From Spirosoma validum (lineage in GTDB: Bacteria > Bacteroidota > Bacteroidia > Cytophagales > Spirosomataceae): 64,000 bases of DNA. This document shows positions 53,384 to 60,716 of the stretch, piece by piece. The number at the start of each line of letters is the position of its first letter. The first letter of the stretch is position 1. The stretch spans positions 392,434 through 456,433 of the forward strand of contig NZ_JACXAA010000006.1 in the NCBI RefSeq assembly GCF_014699035.1. The letters are read 5' to 3'. A model generated the notes under the pieces. The model was not told the DNA's origin, did no database searches, and saw only the letters and a list, made by a program, of their open reading frames with translations. The translations under genes were made by a program, and so were the position numbers.

Positions 53384-54103
53384 TTACTCAGCAAACTGTC
53401 TCAATTCTTTCAACGTAACGCGTCCTTCGTAAATCGCTTTGCCCACGATAACGCCGAATATATCCATATCGGCCAGCGTTTCAATATCACTCATAGTACT
53501 GACACCCCCGCTAGCAATGATGTTCAGGTCAGGAAAACGGTCCTGTAAGTTGCGGTATAAATCGAACGATGGTCCTTGCAAAAGGCCGTCTTTTGCTACG
53601 TCGGTGCTGATAACGTACTGAATACCTTTTTCGACCCATTTCTCTACGAAATCATAAATCCAGACATCGGTGCCTTCTTCCCAGCCACTAACGGCTATTT
53701 TCTCATTCTTAGCATCGGCACCCAGAATGATTTTCTCTGAACCGAGCCGCGAAAGCCACCGTTCCATTACGTCGGGTTGCTTCATAGCAATACTTCCGCC
53801 CGTCACCTGTTTAGCTCCACATTCGAAAACCATACGCAGATCATCGTCAGACTGAACGCCACCACCAAAATCAACGTGCAGACTGGTTTTCGACGCAATC
53901 AATTCCAGTACCTTCCAGTTGATTACACGCTTTTCTTTAGCCCCATCAAGATCTACCAAATGCAGACGAGTCAAGCCAGCGTCTTCAAACTGTTGCGCCA
54001 CTTCCAGCGGACGGGCGTTGTATTCTTTTTTCTGGCTATAATCGCCCTGCGTTAATCGGACGGCTTTACCTTCGATGATATCGATAGCGGGGATAATGTG
54101 CAT
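53384..54103 (-). CDS. hisA: ProFAR isomerase
   Basis: The Amadori isomerase acts on the fourth step of histidine synthesis. The (beta/alpha)8 barrel has catalytic Asp8 in IPAIDIIEGKAVRL, and the second catalytic Asp lies in STDVAKDGLLQGP. VDFGGGVQ and IASGGVST carry phosphate contacts. The length (239) is standard. It overlaps the four-helix-bundle gene stop in a TAATG. Confidence 0.97.
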   Translation of the reverse strand: MHIIPAIDIIEGKAVRLTQGDYSQKKEYNARPLEVAQQFEDAGLTRLHLVDLDGAKEKRVINWKVLELIASKTSLHVDFGGGVQSDDDLRMVFECGAKQVTGGSIAMKQPDVMERWLSRLGSEKIILGADAKNEKIAVSGWEEGTDVWIYDFVEKWVEKGIQYVISTDVAKDGLLQGPSFDLYRNLQDRFPDLNIIASGGVSTMSDIETLADMDIFGVIVGKAIYEGRVTLKELRQFAE

Positions 54104-54561
54104 TAGATTTTAGGAAGAAAGAGAAAAGACGCAAGAGGTAAGATAAAGTAGCGAGAGGCCAAGCGTACTAATGTAGGAATTGGAAGTAGGAATGAGTTCA
54201 AAAAGCTCTTAGTGAGTTTACGTTGTAGACCATAAATCATTCGCTGAACTTCCTGAGTCTTCTGAATAACTTCATCTATAACTCTCTGACTAGCAAAATT
54301 AAGGTTAAGTGAGAGAATCAATTGAGTCTCTACTTCGTATGCCGACGAGAGACTTATCGATAGAAAACGAACAAAATCTTTATCAGACCTGCCTGACCCT
54401 TCAGCAATATTGGAAGGAATAGAAACTGCAGCTCGCCGTATCTGTGATGTTAAACCAAAACGTTCATCTTCGGGGAAATTAGAAGATAGTTGATAAATGT
54501 CTTTTACTAAAGAACGAGCTAGTTGCCATACCTTAAGTTCTCTAAAATTATGTGATTGCAT
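54103..54561 (-). CDS. Four-helix-bundle protein (23S rRNA intervening-sequence type)
   Basis: The 152-residue all-helical protein belongs to the S23/IVS-encoded family: FRELKVWQLARSLVKDIYQL at the N-terminus, FGLTSQIRRAAVSIPSNIAEG and RFLSISLSSAYEVETQL. Members occur as pentameric bundles, originally found encoded in 23S rRNA intervening sequences, and elsewhere as free genes. The function is unknown. The last about 30 residues are hydrophobic and not family-like. It overlaps hisA by TAATG and lies 44 bases after hisH. Confidence 0.85.
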   Translation of the reverse strand: MQSHNFRELKVWQLARSLVKDIYQLSSNFPEDERFGLTSQIRRAAVSIPSNIAEGSGRSDKDFVRFLSISLSSAYEVETQLILSLNLNFASQRVIDEVIQKTQEVQRMIYGLQRKLTKSFLNSFLLPIPTLVRLASRYFILPLASFLFLPKI

Positions 54562-54605
54562 AGTAGGTGTGTTTATCTTTCTTCTTTTATCTTTTTCTCT
54601 TGCTT

Positions 54606-55193
54606 CTATAAAGAAAGAAAATTCTCCAGAATCCGCTGACCTTCGTTCCCGCTGATTTCAGCGTGAAACTGCGCTGCGTAGAAATTATCCCGGTGAAGCA
54701 TCGCGCTGAACGGTCGAATGTAATCGCAAGTGGCGGTTGTTTCGGGGCAAACATCGGCGGCATAACTGTGGACGAAATACATATAGGCGCTTTCTGGAAG
54801 GCCATTGGTTAGCGGCCCACGCAGATCGTGAATGTTATTCCAGCCCGTATGCGGCACTTTGAAACCAGTCACTGCCGAAAATCGCCGAACGTCAATATCG
54901 AAAATCCCCATACAGGTTGTATCGTTCTCTTCTGAATAACGACACATGAGCTGCATCCCTACGCACGTACCGAGAACAGGCTGTTTCAACGACGGAATCA
55001 ATTTATCAAGCCCACGTTCCCGCAGATAAGCCATCGCCGTACTGGCTTCACCCACACCGGGAAAAATGACCTTGTCTGCCGAGCGTATCTCGGTCTCATC
55101 GTCGGTAAGCAGATAGCTGGCTCCTATTCGCTCCAGCGCGTACATGACCGACTGTACATTTCCAGCGTTGTATTTGATGATGACAGTTTTCAT
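54606..55193 (-). CDS. hisH: Imidazole glycerol phosphate synthase, glutamine amidotransferase subunit
   Basis: The class I amidotransferase supplies ammonia to HisF. The nucleophile is Cys77 in LGTCVGMQLM, and His177/Glu179 in QFHAEIS complete the triad. PGVGEASTAM carries the oxyanion region. The 195 residues fit the family. It is the first gene of the his transcript and starts six bases after the attenuator hairpin. Its Shine-Dalgarno-like AAGGAG lies in that hairpin's loop and stem. Confidence 0.96.
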   Translation of the reverse strand: MKTVIIKYNAGNVQSVMYALERIGASYLLTDDETEIRSADKVIFPGVGEASTAMAYLRERGLDKLIPSLKQPVLGTCVGMQLMCRYSEENDTTCMGIFDIDVRRFSAVTGFKVPHTGWNNIHDLRGPLTNGLPESAYMYFVHSYAADVCPETTATCDYIRPFSAMLHRDNFYAAQFHAEISGNEGQRILENFLSL

Positions 55194-55199
55194 AAAGCA

Positions 55200-55230
55200 A
55201 AAGCCCGGCTCCTTAGCAGAACCGGGCTTT
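55200..55230 (-). terminator. his attenuator terminator (segments 3:4)
   Basis: The RNA stem is AAAGCCCGGTTC paired with GAGCCGGGCTTT (one G-U), loop about seven bases, followed by TTGCTTT and then the hisH ATG. Segment 3 (55215-55222) can instead pair with segment 2 (55284-55291). AAGGAG, the likely ribosome site of hisH, is partly inside the stem. Confidence 0.75.
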
Positions 55231-55282
55231 GTATATTGTGGAAATCAGGATTATCTCACCGAACTCACAAACACGCGCATCT

Positions 55283-55309
55283 CGTTCTGCTGCGTTACCG
55301 CCCAGAACG
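55283..55309 (-). promoter_or_regulatory. his leader antiterminator-control hairpin (segments 1:2)
   Basis: CGTTCTG (55303-55309, segment 1) pairs with CAGAACG (55283-55289, segment 2). The leader-peptide stop lies between them. Segment 2 (AGCAGAAC) is complementary over eight bases to segment 3 of the terminator. Confidence 0.65.
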
Positions 55310-55339
55310 ATGCCGATGATAGGTGCTTGTTAATATCAT
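55295..55339 (-). CDS. Candidate his leader peptide (14 codons)
   Basis: The peptide reads MILTSTYHRHRSGR, with two His codons (CAT) at positions 8 and 10, just before segment 1 of the 1:2 hairpin. Its ATG lies four bases after the -7 box, so translation would start at the 5' end of the RNA. The stop falls between segments 1 and 2, the position needed for a ribosome at the stop to block segment 2. Confidence 0.6.
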   Translation of the reverse strand: MILTSTYHRHRSGR

Positions 55340-55343
55340 ACTG

Positions 55344-55374
55344 CAAAGGTAAGTATCTGAGTCTGTAGTTCAAA
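55344..55374 (-). promoter_or_regulatory. his operon promoter
   Basis: On the minus strand TTTG (55371-55374), a 19-base spacer and TACCTTTG (55344-55351) match the Bacteroidota consensus exactly. Confidence 0.8.
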
Positions 55375-55399
55375 AAACTCCTTTACATAGTCCTATGAG

Positions 55400-55750
55400 T
55401 TAATCTATCCGACGCGTTCTAATTTTTTGGATAGTTACTGTAGTAAAACAGCCTACTAGCTCTGTAAGGCGTTCGGATAATAGTTTGGTCAAAACTTGAC
55501 GCATAGCTTCTGTTTCTTTAAAATGGTATCGAAGAAACAAAACACTTATACCTTTCACATTATGAGCAAATACCCACTCACCAAAATCTTTGTCTTCGGT
55601 TAGAATAATACGAGGAGGATTACGAGATGACTCGATAACCGTTTCATCACGAATGCCTCGGTTCGATTCATATACCGAGTATATCTCAATACCTAACCCG
55701 CGAATGGTTAGAATCAGGCTATGATCAATGTTTTCGTCAGCAATAATCAT
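55400..55750 (-). CDS. DUF5615 PIN-like toxin-type protein
   Basis: The 116-residue protein has the Mut7-C/DUF5615 PIN-like pattern: acidic residues in IIADENIDHSLIL and LTEDKDFGEWVF, typical for a metal-dependent nuclease fold. Such proteins pair with DUF433 proteins as suspected toxin-antitoxin modules. Its ATG overlaps the stop of the DUF433 gene by four bases. Toxicity and the target are not known. It ends 26 bases from the his promoter. Confidence 0.8.
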   Translation of the reverse strand: MIIADENIDHSLILTIRGLGIEIYSVYESNRGIRDETVIESSRNPPRIILTEDKDFGEWVFAHNVKGISVLFLRYHFKETEAMRQVLTKLLSERLTELVGCFTTVTIQKIRTRRID

Positions 55751-55980
55751 GCTGCATTCAAAATAATTACCTCTTCATTCGCTAATATATCAGATGCGTA
55801 CATCAATGCCGCTAACACGTCATCCTCTTCCAAATGTGGGTACATCACTATTAAATCTTTTGTGGTAGCACCTTCGGAAAGTTTTCGCAGGAGCAATTCG
55901 ACCGTAATTCGGGTACCTCTGATAACAGGTTTACCCAACATAATTCGATGGTCAGAAATAATCCGTTCTTTATAGTTCAT
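55747..55980 (-). CDS. DUF433 antitoxin-like protein
   Basis: The 77-residue protein starts at the ATG at 55980; the frame opens three codons earlier with TTG. The DUF433 core is DHRIMLGKPVIRGTRITVELLLRKLSEG, with DLIVMYPHLEEDDVLAAL, a wHTH-type DNA-binding domain. It is upstream of and overlaps the PIN-like gene (ATGA), the order expected for an antitoxin-toxin operon with autoregulation. Confidence 0.83.
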   Translation of the reverse strand: MNYKERIISDHRIMLGKPVIRGTRITVELLLRKLSEGATTKDLIVMYPHLEEDDVLAALMYASDILANEEVIILNAA

Positions 55981-55995
55981 AAGATACAATATTAA

Positions 55996-56913
55996 TCAAA
56001 ACAAACTCCCCTGCACCACTTTAGGCTGTAGAACTGGCTCACGCAGGTTTAGGCCACAATGCTTATTTAGTTCGCGAATCCAATATAGAATTAGTTCAGG
56101 TGCTGTATCATTGTCGCCACCGCCGTGAATAAATAAATAAGCGGTTTGCAGGCCTTTCTCAAACCAGGTTTTTAATCGTTGTACCCAGGCATCGACGCGC
56201 GTGTAATCGGTTGGATGGCCTTCGTTAGCAATAAAACGTAGTGTCAAAACAGGGCTACTTAGGCCCATATGCAATACATCGCGTCGCCCCGCTACGTCTG
56301 AAATGACTACGTGCCGACGTAGCAGATAAAGTCGTTCGAGTGTCTGTTGCCATGTGGCAGCTTTACTGAACCAGTCGGGATGGCGAAATTCGACCGCTAC
56401 GTCTAATTCATCGGGCAGGCTTTTGAGATAGGCTTCCAGTATAGGCCATTTCTCTGGTCCGAAGGTGGGCGGTAATTGCAGAAATGTCATACCCAGAAAC
56501 TCTTCCAGATTTAGTACGGTATTCACGAATTCTTCGGTGAATGTTTCCGCAGCGATTAACTGCCGTTCGTGGCTAATAATCTGCGGAAATTTGGGGCAAT
56601 ACGTAAACCCAGGTGTTGCTTCCGCTTTCCACTTTTCGATCATACCCGCCGTCGGAATCTGATAGTGCGTTAGATTCAGTTCAATCGTGTTGAATTGTCG
56701 GGTATAATAATGTAAAAAATCACGCTCTTTAGCGATGGACGGATAGACTTTTCCTACGTAATCTTTGTTAGCCCAAATCGGACCACCGATGAATACGGTA
56801 GGCTGGCTGCGGTAAGTCGGTTCAACGCCGTCCCAAATACGCGCGTTGAACGCGGCACCGGGTGGCAGTATAAAATTTACCGCATCAGGATTCTGTGTTT
56901 TTCCGAATTCCAT
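55996..56913 (-). CDS. DUF72 family TIM-barrel protein
   Basis: The 305-residue DUF72 protein has the family signatures FIGGPIWANKDYVGKVYPS (about 41-59), FNTIELNLTHYQIP, YCPKFPQIISHERQL and VAVEFRHPDWF. The fold is a TIM barrel with conserved Glu/His residues; the activity is unknown. It is upstream of the DUF433/DUF5615 pair on the same strand with 15 bases between it and the DUF433 ATG, so a single transcript is possible. Confidence 0.88.
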   Translation of the reverse strand: MEFGKTQNPDAVNFILPPGAAFNARIWDGVEPTYRSQPTVFIGGPIWANKDYVGKVYPSIAKERDFLHYYTRQFNTIELNLTHYQIPTAGMIEKWKAEATPGFTYCPKFPQIISHERQLIAAETFTEEFVNTVLNLEEFLGMTFLQLPPTFGPEKWPILEAYLKSLPDELDVAVEFRHPDWFSKAATWQQTLERLYLLRRHVVISDVAGRRDVLHMGLSSPVLTLRFIANEGHPTDYTRVDAWVQRLKTWFEKGLQTAYLFIHGGGDNDTAPELILYWIRELNKHCGLNLREPVLQPKVVQGSLF

Positions 56914-57032
56914 AATTTGTTGAGTCAGACGGCACGGGTCACGGCGGGGAACTGCGCCCCACGTCGAAGCGGAAGTATTGTTGTAAAACTGGCAAAGACC
57001 CGCTTTCGTTTTTTCGCCCTAGTCAATTTAAC

Positions 57033-57040
57033 TAATTTTG
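57033..57040 (+). promoter_or_regulatory. Candidate -7 box of valS
   Basis: TAATTTTG fits TAnnTTTG; TTTT at the expected -33 position is a partial match. It lies 80 bases before the valS start. Confidence 0.45.
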
Positions 57041-57120
57041 CTTTTTATCCGTAATCTCAACGCTGATTTTTACTGTATGCATTTTCAGTAAAGCCAAAAC
57101 GATTGAGTTTCAACTGAATT

Positions 57121-59760
57121 ATGATTTCAAAGACATACGCCCCCCAGGAAATTGAAGAAAAATGGTATCAATATTGGCTTGATAACCAATTTTTTAAATC
57201 TGTTCCCGACGATCGTGAGCCTTACACGGTTGTGATTCCACCCCCGAACGTAACGGGTGTGTTACACATGGGCCACATGCTCAACAATACCATTCAGGAC
57301 GTATTGATCCGTAAGGCTCGTATGGAAGGCAAAAATGCGTGCTGGGTACCCGGAACTGATCATGCCAGCATTGCCACGGAAGCCAAAGTGGTAGCGATGC
57401 TCAAGGAACGAGGCATTAGCAAGCGTGACCTTAACCGCGAAGAATTTCTAGAATACGCCTGGGAATGGACGCACAAATACGGTGGTATTATTCTTCAGCA
57501 ACTCCGTAAACTCGGCGCTTCCTGCGATTGGGATCGGACACGCTTCACGATGGAGCCCGCCCTCCACGACTCCGTGATCGACGTATTTGTTGACTTGTAT
57601 AATAAAGGTCAGATTTACCGGGGTGTTCGCATGGTCAACTGGGACCCGCAGGGACGTACTGCCGTTTCGGATGAGGAAGTTATCACGAAGGAAATCCAGC
57701 AAAAACTCGTTTATATCCGGTATGAAATAGCTGGGAGCAAGGAACAAGGAGCAGAAGCTGACTATATCACGATTGCGACCGTTCGACCGGAGACGATTAT
57801 GGCCGATGCGGCCATCGCCGTTAACCCAAACGACGAGCGATATAAACATCTGCACGGCAAGAAAGCGCTTATTCCGCTGATTAACCGTGAGATTCCAATC
57901 ATTACTGACGAATACGTAACGATGGATTTCGGAACGGGTGGCCTGAAAGTTACGCCCGCGCACGACCCGAACGATTACACGCTGGGTATCACGCACAATT
58001 TGCCCGTACTGGATATTCTCAATGACGATGGTACGTTGAACGAGAAAGCGCAGATTCTGGTTGGAGTAGATCGGTTTGCAGCCCGGAAAGCCATTATTAA
58101 GATGCTGGAAGAATCCGGCAATCTGGTCAAAACGGAAGATTATAAATCGAATGTTGGTACGTCGGAGCGGACCGGAGCGGTTATTGAGCCGAAGCTCTCG
58201 TTACAGTGGTTCCTGAAAATGGACGAACTTTCGAAACCTGCGTTGAAGAACGTAATGGACGATACCATTCAGCTGGTTCCGCCAAAATTCAAAAACATGT
58301 ATCGAGCCTGGATGGAAAACGTCCACGACTGGTGCATCAGTCGCCAATTATGGTGGGGCCAGCGTATTCCGGCGTTTTATATGCAGGATGGAACTGTCAT
58401 CGTAGCCAAGAACAAGCACGAGGCTCTGGAAAAAGTGCAACATGAAATGCTGCTCTTTGCGATGACCGAAGCCGATTTGACGCAGGATGAGGACGTATTG
58501 GATACGTGGTTCTCGTCGTGGCTCTGGCCAATGTCGGTATTCGATGGGCTGAAGGACCCGGACAATGCAGATATCAATTATTATTATCCCACAAACGACC
58601 TCGTTACGGCTCCCGAAATTCTGTTTTTCTGGGTTGCCCGGATGATTATCGCTGGCTACGAGTATCGGGGTGAAGCACCTTTCAAAAACGTTTACCTGAC
58701 GGGTATCGTCCGCGATAAGCTAGGCCGTAAGATGTCCAAATCATTGGGTAACTCGCCCGACCCGCTCGATCTGATTGACCAGTATGGAGCCGATGGCGTA
58801 CGTACCGGTATGTTGTTCAGCTCGGCGGCTGGTAATGACCTGATGTTCGACGAAAAGCTGGTTGAGCAGGGTCGTAATTTCAGCAACAAAATATGGAATG
58901 CATTCCGGTTAGTAAAGGGCTGGACGGTTAGTGAAGAGAATGCGGGTAACATCAATCAGTTGGCTATTGGCTGGTTTGAATCGAAGCTTAACGCTACGTT
59001 GATTCAGATTGAGGATGATTTCAGTAAATTCCGTATTTCTGATGCCTTACAGGCCGTTTACAAGCTTATCTGGGATGATTTCTGTTCGCAGTATCTGGAA
59101 TTAATCAAGCCTGGTTTCGAGCAGCCTATTGATTCTGTTACGTATGCGGCTACGATCAATTTCTTCGAGCGGCTGATGAGCTTAGCGCATCCATTTATGC
59201 CATTTATTACCGAAGAAATCTGGCAGGATATTCGCGAGCGGAAGCCGGGCGATAGCATCTGTATCGCGCCTTTTCCCAAAGCTGGAGCCGTAGATACTCA
59301 GACGCTAACTGATTTTGATACGTTGTTTGACGTGATTTCCAACGTGCGAAACATACGTAATGCAAAACAGATTTCGCCAAAGATCGCTTTGCCATTGGCC
59401 ATAAAAACAGCCGTTCAGGACCGATTTAAGCCGCTTGAGCCATTGATTAGTAAAATGGCGAATGTCTCTGAGATCAGCTACGTTCAGGAAAAAGCCCAGG
59501 GTGTTGCCTTCTTAATTAAGAGCGACGAGTTTTTCGTTAACGTCGTTGGTGAGATTGACGCAGAACAGGAAGTTGCCAGCACTCGCAAAGAACTAGAATA
59601 CAATACAGGCTTCCGCGATTCGGTCCTTAAGAAATTGTCGAATGAGAAATTTGTGGCCAACGCAAAATCCGAGATTATCGAACGCGAGCGTCAGAAACTT
59701 GCGGATGCCGATGCGAAGATTCAGGCCTTACAACAACGTCTAGTCGATTTAGGCGCATAA
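57121..59760 (+). CDS. valS: Valyl-tRNA synthetase
   Basis: This large class I synthetase (879 residues) charges tRNA-Val and edits mischarged Thr. The HIGH motif is HMGHMLNN (about 50-57), the editing CP1 domain is about 190-350 with TVRPETIMADAAIAV, and [12 protein letters not shown] is at about 538. The C-terminal anticodon region and a coiled-coil arm (about 810-879, rich in Glu/Lys/Ala) complete it. It is a single gene; an AT-rich palindrome lies past its stop. Confidence 0.97.
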   Translation: MISKTYAPQEIEEKWYQYWLDNQFFKSVPDDREPYTVVIPPPNVTGVLHMGHMLNNTIQDVLIRKARMEGKNACWVPGTDHASIATEAKVVAMLKERGISKRDLNREEFLEYAWEWTHKYGGIILQQLRKLGASCDWDRTRFTMEPALHDSVIDVFVDLYNKGQIYRGVRMVNWDPQGRTAVSDEEVITKEIQQKLVYIRYEIAGSKEQGAEADYITIATVRPETIMADAAIAVNPNDERYKHLHGKKALIPLINREIPIITDEYVTMDFGTGGLKVTPAHDPNDYTLGITHNLPVLDILNDDGTLNEKAQILVGVDRFAARKAIIKMLEESGNLVKTEDYKSNVGTSERTGAVIEPKLSLQWFLKMDELSKPALKNVMDDTIQLVPPKFKNMYRAWMENVHDWCISRQLWWGQRIPAFYMQDGTVIVAKNKHEALEKVQHEMLLFAMTEADLTQDEDVLDTWFSSWLWPMSVFDGLKDPDNADINYYYPTNDLVTAPEILFFWVARMIIAGYEYRGEAPFKNVYLTGIVRDKLGRKMSKSLGNSPDPLDLIDQYGADGVRTGMLFSSAAGNDLMFDEKLVEQGRNFSNKIWNAFRLVKGWTVSEENAGNINQLAIGWFESKLNATLIQIEDDFSKFRISDALQAVYKLIWDDFCSQYLELIKPGFEQPIDSVTYAATINFFERLMSLAHPFMPFITEEIWQDIRERKPGDSICIAPFPKAGAVDTQTLTDFDTLFDVISNVRNIRNAKQISPKIALPLAIKTAVQDRFKPLEPLISKMANVSEISYVQEKAQGVAFLIKSDEFFVNVVGEIDAEQEVASTRKELEYNTGFRDSVLKKLSNEKFVANAKSEIIERERQKLADADAKIQALQQRLVDLGA

Positions 59761-59842
59761 TTGCCTATCCGTTTCCTTCATATTTAGTGCCTAATTATGA
59801 AAGGATTTGTATCCATTTACAAAATTTGGCAACAAATTTTAG

Positions 59843-59884
59843 AGCAATAGTACAATTATTTAGTTAAATAATTGTACTATTGCT
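59843..59884. repeat. 42-base AT-rich near-perfect palindrome between valS and gmhB
   Basis: Arms 59843-59862 and 59865-59884 (20 bp) are perfect complements with a two-base centre (GT). It ends 22 bases before the gmhB ATG. It may end valS transcripts or control gmhB. Confidence 0.7.
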
Positions 59885-59906
59885 TCGTAAACTGACCACG
59901 TTGGGC

Positions 59907-60425
59907 ATGAACAAGTGCATCTTTCTAGACCGTGATGGCGTATTAAACGAAGATCGAACAGACTACGTTTATCGGGTTGAAGATTTTATTATTCCCGATG
60001 GCGTACCGGAAGCATTACGTTCGCTGAAAGATGCAGGTTACCTGCTTATCGTGATCACGAACCAGGCTGGCATCGCGAAAGGTCTTTATACGCGCGAGGA
60101 CGTAATGACTTGTTATAATTATTTGCAGGAACGATGCGATCAGGTTATTGATGATATTTACTACTGCCCTCATCACCCTAACTACGATAGTGAGTCGCTT
60201 ACCCGCAAGCCTGGTTCACTGCTACTCGAAAAAGCAATAGCTAAATACAACATCGAACCCGACGAATCGTGGATGATTGGTGATGCCCTTCGTGATATGC
60301 AGGCAGGGCGTCGGGTTGGTGTCCGGACAGTACGTATTGCCCATGAATCACAATCTTCTTCTGAGTGCGACGGTTGCGCACCGAATTTATTAGAAGCGTC
60401 GCGGTTTGTGCTTCAGTACGCTTAA
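59907..60425 (+). CDS. gmhB: D-glycero-beta-D-manno-heptose-1,7-bisphosphate 7-phosphatase
   Basis: The HAD-family phosphatase acts in ADP-heptose synthesis for lipopolysaccharide core. The nucleophile and acid are Asp8 and Asp10 in FLDRDGVLNED; TNQAGIAKG and GDALRDM are motifs II and IV. The ATG at 59907 is preferred over a TTG nine codons upstream. In the zinc loop CPHHPNYDSESLTRKPG the first Cys and two His are present, but the usual second Cys-x-Cys is missing. The 172 residues are normal. Related histidinol-phosphatases share the fold, so the call is good but not certain. Confidence 0.82.
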   Translation: MNKCIFLDRDGVLNEDRTDYVYRVEDFIIPDGVPEALRSLKDAGYLLIVITNQAGIAKGLYTREDVMTCYNYLQERCDQVIDDIYYCPHHPNYDSESLTRKPGSLLLEKAIAKYNIEPDESWMIGDALRDMQAGRRVGVRTVRIAHESQSSSECDGCAPNLLEASRFVLQYA

Positions 60426-60431
60426 AAAAAT

Positions 60432-60455
60432 CTCCGCTTTTTCTCTAAAGCGGAG
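60432..60455 (-). terminator. Intrinsic terminator of the small lipoprotein gene
   Basis: CTCCGCTTT and AAAGCGGAG arms with a short loop; on the minus strand ATTTTTTT follows. It is 22 bases after the stop of the lipoprotein gene. Confidence 0.85.
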
Positions 60456-60477
60456 TCATTCATCACTTAACTGTTTC

Positions 60478-60609
60478 TTAAGCGCGCACCTGCGTCGTCG
60501 CCGGAACTGGCTTTTGTAGACTGCCATAAGCAGGACAAGTTGCTTTACGCGAACACGCTCCCAGCGACAACGTAGCAAGTAGAGTCGTAAAAATCAGTAA
60601 TTTTTTCAT
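60478..60609 (-). CDS. Small lipoprotein, 43 residues
   Basis: A compact gene: N-terminus MKKLLIFTTLLATLSLGACS with lipobox SLGAC (Cys19), then SRKATCPAYGSLQKPVPATTQVRA. The mature peptide is only 25 residues and has a second Cys. Its own terminator (60432-60455) follows. Similar very short lipoproteins with a CPAYG motif are, to my memory, common in Bacteroidota. The role is unknown. It is transcribed in the same direction as speA, which lies upstream. Confidence 0.75.
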   Translation of the reverse strand: MKKLLIFTTLLATLSLGACSRKATCPAYGSLQKPVPATTQVRA

Positions 60610-60683
60610 GAATTCTTCCGTCCTTTTGTAATAACACTCAGATAGTTAAACGAATATAATCGTTATATGTGTATATTCTTCTG

Positions 60684-60711
60684 GCCATGGACGAATTAAT
60701 TCGTCCATGGC
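60684..60711. repeat. Perfect 28-bp palindrome after speA
   Basis: CCATGGACGAATTAATTCGTCC forms the central part and the outer bases pair as well. It lies six bases past the speA stop on the minus strand. No T-run is seen. Confidence 0.7.
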
Positions 60712-60716
60712 ATTTA

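Noticed and set aside
55251..55280. Second leader ORF (MRVFVSSVR) in the his leader
   Set aside because: No His codons and no role in the pairing model; could be chance. It would be translated only if a ribosome re-initiates.
57448..57996. Minus-strand frame (182 codons) opposite valS
   Set aside because: Antisense to the conserved synthetase, with no motif or promoter.
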